A stretch of DNA of 64,000 nucleotides from Gordoniibacillus chartarius. GTDB taxonomy: Bacteria > Bacillota > Bacilli > Paenibacillales > NBRC-103111. The position numbers and the translations under genes were made by a program. The DNA is taken from contig NZ_JBHLWN010000110.1 of assembly GCF_042432825.1 (NCBI RefSeq), forward strand, positions 28,307 to 92,306, written 5' to 3'. The notes under the pieces are model-generated. The model saw only the letters and a list, made by a program, of their open reading frames with translations. It made no database searches and had not been told where the DNA came from. This document shows positions 58,897 through 64,000 of the stretch, in pieces (within the stretch, counting starts at the first letter, position 1; each line of letters begins with the position of its first letter).

Positions 58897-59655
58897 TTAT
58901 GTAAAATAATTACAAATCCGATTTCCGTCAATGACCTGAACGGGAATGTCCATATCGTACACCTCGCGGAGCACGTCCGTGTCGATCATCTGCTGGACGG
59001 GGCCTTCGCGCACGACCCTGCCGTTCTTTAACGCCACAATATGATCCGCGTAACAGGATGCGAAATTGATATCGTGGATCACGATGACGACCGTCTTGCC
59101 CAGTTCATCCGTCAGCCGGCGCAGCACCTTCATAATCTGAACGGAATGCCGCATATCCAAATTGTTCAGCGGCTCGTCGAGCAGCACGGCGTCGGTGCCC
59201 TGCGCAATGACCATCGCGATGAAGGCCCGCTGGTTTTGCCCGCCGCTGAGCTGATCCAGGTAACTGTGCTGAAGGTCCTGCAGCTCCATGTAAGCGATAG
59301 CCTGATCGACATGCTTCCAGTCCTCCGGAGTGAGCCGTCCCTGCGAATAAGGGAAGCGGCCGAACGCCACGAGCTCGCGAACCGTAATTCGGACGTTGAT
59401 CTGGTTCGTTTGCTTCAGAATGGAGAGTTTTTTGGCAAGCTCCTGGCTTTTCCACTGACCGATCGGATTGCCTTCGATATACACCTCGCCGGCATCCTTG
59501 TCGGCTAATCGGCTGATGACGGACAGCAGCGTGCTTTTTCCTGCGCCGTTAGGCCCGATGAATGCGGTGATGCGCCCCTTGGCGATGGATACGGATACGT
59601 CATCGACTACGCGCTTGCCGCCATAGGCTTTCGTTACCTGCTTCACCTCGATCAT
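58897..59655 (-). CDS. Iron-siderophore ABC transporter ATP-binding protein
   Basis: 252 aa. Walker A IGPNGAGKST, signature LSGGQNQRAFIA, Walker B LLDEPLNNLD and H-loop VIHDINFA; YclP/FecE type. ATG overlaps the preceding permease stop by 4 bp. It energises uptake through the two permeases upstream. Confidence 0.94.
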   Translation of the reverse strand: MIEVKQVTKAYGGKRVVDDVSVSIAKGRITAFIGPNGAGKSTLLSVISRLADKDAGEVYIEGNPIGQWKSQELAKKLSILKQTNQINVRITVRELVAFGRFPYSQGRLTPEDWKHVDQAIAYMELQDLQHSYLDQLSGGQNQRAFIAMVIAQGTDAVLLDEPLNNLDMRHSVQIMKVLRRLTDELGKTVVIVIHDINFASCYADHIVALKNGRVVREGPVQQMIDTDVLREVYDMDIPVQVIDGNRICNYFT

Positions 59656-60599
59656 GCTTTGTTCTCCTTGAGCAATAGATATAGGAAGTACACGCCGCCG
59701 ATGAGATTGATGACAACCGACAGCGTAACCGTTAAACCGAATACCCGCTCCACAATCATCTGTCCGCCGACCATCGCAATGATGCTGACGAGGATCGAAG
59801 CCGGAATCAAAAGCGAATGCCGGTATGTTCTCATGAGCTGGTAAGTGACATTCGCCGTCAGAAGACCGAGGAACGTCATCGGGCCAACGAGCGCCGTCGC
59901 TACCGAGACGAGCACAGCGATCACGATCAGCAGGTGCTTGACCACGTTGGGGTAATCCACACCGACATTAACCGCGTGCTCTTTTCCCAGAGAAAGCACA
60001 TCCAAATACTTGGCATAACGGGCAAAATACAGCATTACGAGCCCTGCCACGATCGCCCCGACGAAGATCAGCTTGCCCTGCACCTGGTTGTACGTGGCAA
60101 ACATACGCCCCTGCAGCACCAGAAATTCGTTCGGATCGATGAGCACCTGCATGAAGGTCGTTACGCTTCCCAGCAGCGTGCCGAGCACGATCCCGACGAG
60201 AATCAAGTGATACAGATGCCTGCCTTCCCGTTTGAACATGAGCCTATAGAGCAGTCCCGTAAATAACAGCATCAGGACGAGCGTCAGCACGAAATTGATC
60301 TCGTTGTCGACCAGCAGCCTGCTCGCGGAGCCGAATAGGTACACAACCGCCGTCTGTGCCAGCATATAGGTCGCATCCATACCGATGATGTTCGGGGTCA
60401 AGATGCGGTTGTTCGTAATCGTCTGGAAAATGATCGTCGACAGCGCGATGCAGCCTCCGGTCAGGAGCATCGCCGCGATTTTCCAGGCTCGGCGCTCCAG
60501 CACATACTCCCAATTGCGTCCAACGCCGATGAACATGAAGAGAAGGATCGCCGCCAGGGCCGCCGCGGTCAGCAGTGCCAGCTTAGCTCGAAATGTCAT
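59652..60599 (-). CDS. Iron-siderophore ABC transporter permease (second)
   Basis: 315 aa FecCD-type permease with about nine helices; NNRILTPNIIGMDATYML and VGPMTFLGLLTANVTYQL are the family signatures. Overlaps the first permease gene by 17 bp. Closest in type to YclO. Confidence 0.92.
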   Translation of the reverse strand: MTFRAKLALLTAAALAAILLFMFIGVGRNWEYVLERRAWKIAAMLLTGGCIALSTIIFQTITNNRILTPNIIGMDATYMLAQTAVVYLFGSASRLLVDNEINFVLTLVLMLLFTGLLYRLMFKREGRHLYHLILVGIVLGTLLGSVTTFMQVLIDPNEFLVLQGRMFATYNQVQGKLIFVGAIVAGLVMLYFARYAKYLDVLSLGKEHAVNVGVDYPNVVKHLLIVIAVLVSVATALVGPMTFLGLLTANVTYQLMRTYRHSLLIPASILVSIIAMVGGQMIVERVFGLTVTLSVVINLIGGVYFLYLLLKENKA

Positions 60600-61542
60600 G
60601 GGTCTTTCTCCTCAACAGTAAATAAAGAAACATGCCGCTTCCCAATATACCCACAGTAAGACCGATCGGAACTTCGTACGGGTAAATGACGACCCGGCCG
60701 AGGATATCGCAAAACAGGACGAACACGGCTCCCAGTAAGGCTGTATGCGGCAGTACCTTTTTCAAATGATCGCCCAAATACAGCGTGACGATGTTCGGAA
60801 TGATGAGACCAAGGAACGGAATCGTTCCGACGGTGACCATCACGACGGACGATGCCAGCGCGACTAACACCAGCCCGAGATTGACAACCTTGCGGTAATT
60901 AAGACCCAGGTTGACGGCGAACTGCTCGCCCATTCCGGCAATCGTAAATTTGTTCGCGTACAGATAAGCCAGAATGACGACCGGAATGCCGACGTAGAGC
61001 AGCTCGTAGCGCCCCTTCATCGAGAGGGCAAAATTCCCCTGCAGCCAAGCCGTCAAGCTCTGAATCAAGTCGTATTGATACGCAAGGAAGGTGGCGATCG
61101 ACGTCACGATCCCGCCGAACATAAGCCCTAACAGCGGAATGAACATGGCGTCCTTGAATTTGATTTTGTCCAGCAGCCTCATGAAGACGAACGTGCCCGC
61201 CAGCGCGAAGGAGAAGGCGCCCAGCATTTTCAGCATGGGGGGCGCCGCCGGAAACAAAATCAGGATGACCAGCATGCCCAATCGGGCGGAATCGTCCGTC
61301 CCTCCGGTCGTGGGCGATACGAATTTATTTTGACTGAGCTGCTGCATAATGAGGCCCGCCACCCCCATGCTCACGCCGGCAATGATGATGCTGATGAGCC
61401 GCGGGATCCTGGAAATCAGCAGCACTTGCAGCTGTTCCTCGTTCAGGCGCAGCAGGTCCGCGGGGGAAATGTCCTTAACGCCGATGAAGACGGAAGCGAT
61501 GGACAGCACGATCAGCGCCGCAAGCAAATGCCAAAGCCTCAT
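60583..61542 (-). CDS. Iron-siderophore ABC transporter permease (first)
   Basis: 319 aa from the ATG at 61542 (GAGGGGG 6 nt upstream). FecCD permease: SRIPRLISIIIAGVSMGVAG, QQLSQNKFVSPTTGG and TIPFLGLIIPNIV. Closest in type to YclN. It heads the uptake operon; a 7-1-7 Fur box and 21-bp direct repeats lie in its promoter region. Confidence 0.92.
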   Translation of the reverse strand: MRLWHLLAALIVLSIASVFIGVKDISPADLLRLNEEQLQVLLISRIPRLISIIIAGVSMGVAGLIMQQLSQNKFVSPTTGGTDDSARLGMLVILILFPAAPPMLKMLGAFSFALAGTFVFMRLLDKIKFKDAMFIPLLGLMFGGIVTSIATFLAYQYDLIQSLTAWLQGNFALSMKGRYELLYVGIPVVILAYLYANKFTIAGMGEQFAVNLGLNYRKVVNLGLVLVALASSVVMVTVGTIPFLGLIIPNIVTLYLGDHLKKVLPHTALLGAVFVLFCDILGRVVIYPYEVPIGLTVGILGSGMFLYLLLRRKTHDISS

Positions 61543-61577
61543 CCTATTCCCCCTCATGTTGTGTTGTTTGTCGCGAC

Positions 61578-61592
61578 TGATAATCATTATCA
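61578..61592. promoter_or_regulatory. Fur box before the siderophore uptake operon
   Basis: TGATAATCATTATCA is a perfect 7-1-7 Fur box, located just downstream of a TAAAAT-like -10 on the minus strand. Confidence 0.88.
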
Positions 61593-61628
61593 TCGATATT
61601 TATTTTACTCGCCACGCTCGAGATGAGA

Positions 61629-61679
61629 ATGGACATTTCTTTATTCGGTATGGACATTTCTACAGCCGGTATGACATCA
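61629..61679 (-). promoter_or_regulatory. 21-bp-spaced direct repeats, likely AraC/Btr-type operator
   Basis: ATGGACATTTCT occurs at 61629-61640 and 61650-61661; a third, partial copy (CGGTATGACAT, from 61667) keeps the 21-bp period. The repeats lie upstream of the permease promoter and overlap the 3' end of the AraC-type gene. Confidence 0.6.
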
Positions 61680-63219
61680 GGGCATCGACATAGGCATCGA
61701 CCAGACTATCATAGAAGCTTGCGTTGTATAGAAGAGGGTCTTCGTGTCTGAGAAACATGCACGGTTTGGCCGGCTGCTTCCGCTGAACCTGATGCCACTC
61801 CTTTTCGAGCCGCATCCATTCGTCATCGGGCGCCGATTGCGGGAGAAGGAAGATGACCCGGCTGCAATCCAGCTCGGCAATGGTCTCGAGCGAGGGGGTG
61901 TCGAGGAAGCTGATATCCGTCAGCGCTGCGGGAGGCGTCACGCCCAGGTCGCCGTAGAACAGATCTTGTATTTTTCTGCGCTGCATGCCGTACACGCGGT
62001 ATAAAGACGGATATACACTGACCACGAGGAACGGCTCCCCGCCCAGCCGCTTCAGCGTAAGGCTGCGGGCGTTGTCCACCTTCTTATGAAAATAATCGAG
62101 CCACCGTTCCATGAGGACGCTTAATCCTACCCCCCGGCTGATGTCCCGGAGACGCTCCTTCCACGGGTACCCCTTCCATTCCATAACGATGACCGGTGCG
62201 AGCTCCGCGAGCCTCCGCTGCAAGTCCTCCGGAATCGGCGATGTGTAGATTTGCTGCGGGGAGCACTGCTCTATGCTTCGCATGTACGCCTCACTCCGGT
62301 CTCCTTCCGCCCAGCCTCTTGGAAGCGTGACGACCGGCGTAATGCCGAGAGCGCTGAAGTCGCCGGTGAATACGGGCGTCAGACAAGCGATGCGCAGCTT
62401 GGCGGCCGTAACGAATTCGGTCGGCGAGATGCCGAAGTGCTTCTTGAACAGCCGGCTGAAGTACAGCTCGTCGGCATAACCGACGGCATGCGCGGCTTCC
62501 GTGACCGTTAAGGCTTGACTGGACAACAGGCGCAGCGATTCCTTCAAGCGCACCGTTGTGATGAATTTGAGCGGACTTAAGCCCGTATACGTTCGGAACA
62601 GCTCGTAGAAGCGGGCTTTGCTCGCTCCTGACAGGCGCGCCAGCTCTTCCATATCCAGATCGGCTTGATACTGCTCCAGCATGCTGTTCTTGACCTGTAT
62701 GACATAGTCGATCAGCTCGTTGTCCGCCTTCGGCGAAGCGGCCGCATCGGTCATTTCCGCCATCATGGCGTACAAATACGATTGAATCAGGAACGGGCCG
62801 GAAGGCCTATCTTTCGACTCGTTTACCAGCTCCTGCACCCAGCCGTACACACGAGGCATTCGGATGCGCTGCAGGGTCCGCGCCGCACGCTGCCCGAACC
62901 AGGCCTGAACGGAGGATGCCGGCCGGCCCTCCGCCGTAAAACGGATGACGATGAGCTGTGCCGTTTGTTTGTCCGCATTTTGAAGGGTCAATATGGTATG
63001 GTCAGGAAGATAGACGAGCTCTCCGTACGAGATTTTCGCCGTGAGCGTATGGGCTTGCTGCGGCAGACGGACGTGCACGCTGCCTCGGGTGACGAAGGCG
63101 AATGCATGATAGTCGGCATTGCCGAGCTCCACGCTGCTGCCAGGCTCGACGGAGTACTCGGCCGCTTCGAGAAATTGCAGGTTCAGCTGCCCGTTCGAAG
63201 GTCTTGGTGTCGGTACCAC
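61660..63219 (-). CDS. AraC-family regulator fused to a siderophore-binding domain (Btr-like)
   Basis: 519 aa from a GTG with AAGGAGA upstream. N-terminal cupin-like region, two helix-turn-helix motifs at about 175-270 (MEELARLSGASKARFYELF and VTEAAHAVGYADELYFSRLF), and a C-terminal FecB-like binding domain (about 280-510). B. subtilis Btr has this layout and activates feuABC when bacillibactin-iron is bound. Here it should activate the adjacent uptake operon. A Fur box lies in its own promoter. Confidence 0.92.
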   Translation of the reverse strand: MVPTPRPSNGQLNLQFLEAAEYSVEPGSSVELGNADYHAFAFVTRGSVHVRLPQQAHTLTAKISYGELVYLPDHTILTLQNADKQTAQLIVIRFTAEGRPASSVQAWFGQRAARTLQRIRMPRVYGWVQELVNESKDRPSGPFLIQSYLYAMMAEMTDAAASPKADNELIDYVIQVKNSMLEQYQADLDMEELARLSGASKARFYELFRTYTGLSPLKFITTVRLKESLRLLSSQALTVTEAAHAVGYADELYFSRLFKKHFGISPTEFVTAAKLRIACLTPVFTGDFSALGITPVVTLPRGWAEGDRSEAYMRSIEQCSPQQIYTSPIPEDLQRRLAELAPVIVMEWKGYPWKERLRDISRGVGLSVLMERWLDYFHKKVDNARSLTLKRLGGEPFLVVSVYPSLYRVYGMQRRKIQDLFYGDLGVTPPAALTDISFLDTPSLETIAELDCSRVIFLLPQSAPDDEWMRLEKEWHQVQRKQPAKPCMFLRHEDPLLYNASFYDSLVDAYVDALMSYRL

Positions 63220-63256
63220 CTTATCGTCTCTCCTTGTACACGTAGGGTTGCTTACT

Positions 63257-63286
63257 ATGTTAGGTGATAATGATTATCAGTGTCAA
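63257..63286 (-). promoter_or_regulatory. Promoter of the Btr-like gene with internal Fur box
   Basis: On the minus strand TTGACA (63281-63286), 18 bp, TAACAT (63257-63262). TGATAATGATTATCA, a perfect 7-1-7 Fur box, fills the spacer (63265-63279). Confidence 0.85.
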
Positions 63287-63330
63287 ATATTCGCCGTACA
63301 TGTGGACAGTCTTCTGCCTACCCGCTACTT

Positions 63331-63890
63331 CCGCCATCAACAACGCCCTATGGGGCCTTGTTGCGGCTTCCCCGCTCCTTTCCGCCTTCAACAACGCCCT
63401 TTTGGGCCTTGTTGCGGCTTCCCCGCTCCTTTTCGCCTCCAACAACGCCCTTTTGGGCCTTGTTGCGGCCTCCCCGCTCCTTTTCGCCTCCAACAACGCC
63501 CTTTTGGGCCTTGTTGCGGCCCTCCCCGCTCCTTTCCGCCTCCATCAACGCCCTTTTGGGCCTTGCTGCGACCTCCCCGCTCCTTTCCGCCTCCAACAAC
63601 GCCCTTTTGGGCCTTGCTGCGGCTTCCCCGTTCCTTTCCGCCTCCAAACAGCGCCCTTTTGGGCCTTGTTGCGACCTCCCTGCTCCTATCCGCCTTCAAC
63701 AACGCCCTTTTGGGCCTTGTTGCGACCTCCCCGCTCCTTTCCGCCTTCAACAGCGCCCTTTTGGGCCTTGTTGCGGCCCTCCCGCTCCTTCCCGCCATCA
63801 ACAACGCCCTTTTGGGCCTTGTTGCGGCCCTCCCCGCTCCTTTCCGCCTCCAACAACGCCCTTTTGGGCCTTGTTGCGACCTCCACGCTC
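63331..63890. repeat. Tandem array of eleven 51-bp units, each with a hairpin
   Basis: Period 51 (a few 52) bp. Each unit has AACAACGCCCTTTTGGGCCTTGTT (24 bases, positions e.g. 63391-63414, quoted in parts: AACAAC, GCCC, TTTT, GGGC, CTTGTT), an imperfect inverted repeat, plus a pyrimidine-rich linker with CCCCGCTCCTTTCCGCC. Several frames are open through it only because 51 is a multiple of 3. No spacers like those of CRISPR are present. Confidence 0.85.
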
Positions 63891-63970
63891 CTTTTCCTAT
63901 TAAGCCCCCTAATTGGATTGGAGAGTATCTAGGGAAATTAGGTACTATTAATTCAAGGGGGGCGGCGGAA

Positions 63971-64000
63971 GTGAGACAACGAAACAACGTATTTAAAGAA
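63971..64000 (+). CDS. Start of a truncated gene at the window edge
   Basis: GTG followed by nine codons (RQRNNVFKE) running off the window. AAGGGGGG/GGCGG purine-rich sequence precedes it. Too short to identify. Confidence 0.35.
   Translation, partial: MRQRNNVFKE

Noticed and set aside
63331..63890. The 51-bp array as a CRISPR array
   Set aside because: Units are contiguous and the linkers are as similar to each other as the hairpins, so there are no unique spacers; no cas genes nearby.
63264..63987. Long frames through the 51-bp repeats on both strands
   Set aside because: Openness is explained by a repeat length divisible by three; several frames are open at once and none has a convincing start.

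Overview
The window looks like chromosomal DNA of a GC-rich endospore-forming member of the Bacillales, most probably Paenibacillus or a close relative. The basis is gene content and order: a long minus-strand run matches, in reverse, the oriC-proximal region of Bacillus subtilis from csfB/yaaO/tmk to yabR, including sporulation genes (spoVT, spoVG, fin, yabG, yabP, yabQ, csfB, an sspF-type SASP), abrB with Spo0A boxes, and sigma-H and sigma-G type promoters. Relative to that order I do not find spoVB, prs, metS or yazA at their usual places.

Layout. 0.3-6.5 kb: yabR, divIC, yabQ, yabP, rqcP, hup, mazG, spoVT, prsA. 6.5-17.2 kb: mfd, fin, pth, rplY, glmU, spoVG, ridA, purR, ispE. 17.3-22.8 kb: sspF-like SASP, veg, yabG, rsmA, rnmV and rpfB/yabE, the last behind a c-di-AMP (ydaO-type) riboswitch. 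23-25 kb: an ecsAB-type ABC pair on the plus strand, then about 1.1 kb of repeat-rich DNA. 26.1-34.2 kb: tatD, an HD-domain dNTPase, divergent abrB, rsmI, trmN6, yabA, ricT, holB, yaaR, darA. 34.5-35.7 kb: an AT-rich MarR/GNAT island that abuts a 76-bp relic of galU. 35.8-39.5 kb: gtrA, a GT2 glycosyltransferase and a PMT-type membrane glycosyltransferase. 39.9-43.5 kb: tmk, a YaaO-type PLP decarboxylase, a rhomboid protease, csfB. From 43.6 kb the B. subtilis order is lost: a membrane protein plus a histidine-kinase-like protein, a three-gene MacB-type exporter whose ATPase carries a cyclic-nucleotide-binding domain, a 47-aa zinc-ribbon protein, ligA, pcrA, a TlpA-like thioredoxin, pcrB, and a Fur/Btr-type siderophore uptake operon. 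The window ends in eleven 51-bp hairpin repeats and the first codons of another gene.

How it fits together: the core is housekeeping for replication and repair (holB, tmk, mfd, ligA, pcrA, rnmV, hup), translation and RNA (pth, rplY, rsmA, rsmI, trmN6, rqcP), envelope precursors (glmU, ispE, pcrB, glycosyltransferases) and the sporulation decision and its late products. Two c-di-AMP devices occur (riboswitch before rpfB; receptor DarA).

The most unusual observation is a single 32-bp sequence between fin and mfd with all hallmarks of a type I-C CRISPR repeat, including the loop and 3' handle I recall for the Bacillus halodurans repeat and compensated stem changes. It has no array and no cas genes here, and lies on the mfd-sense strand just upstream of the mfd ribosome binding site. 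Other highlights are an SASP with a long Gln/Pro/Tyr-rich tail, the 51-bp hairpin array, two MITE-like elements with related inverted ends, a 33-bp minisatellite, the galU relic, and 21-bp-spaced direct repeats before the siderophore operon.
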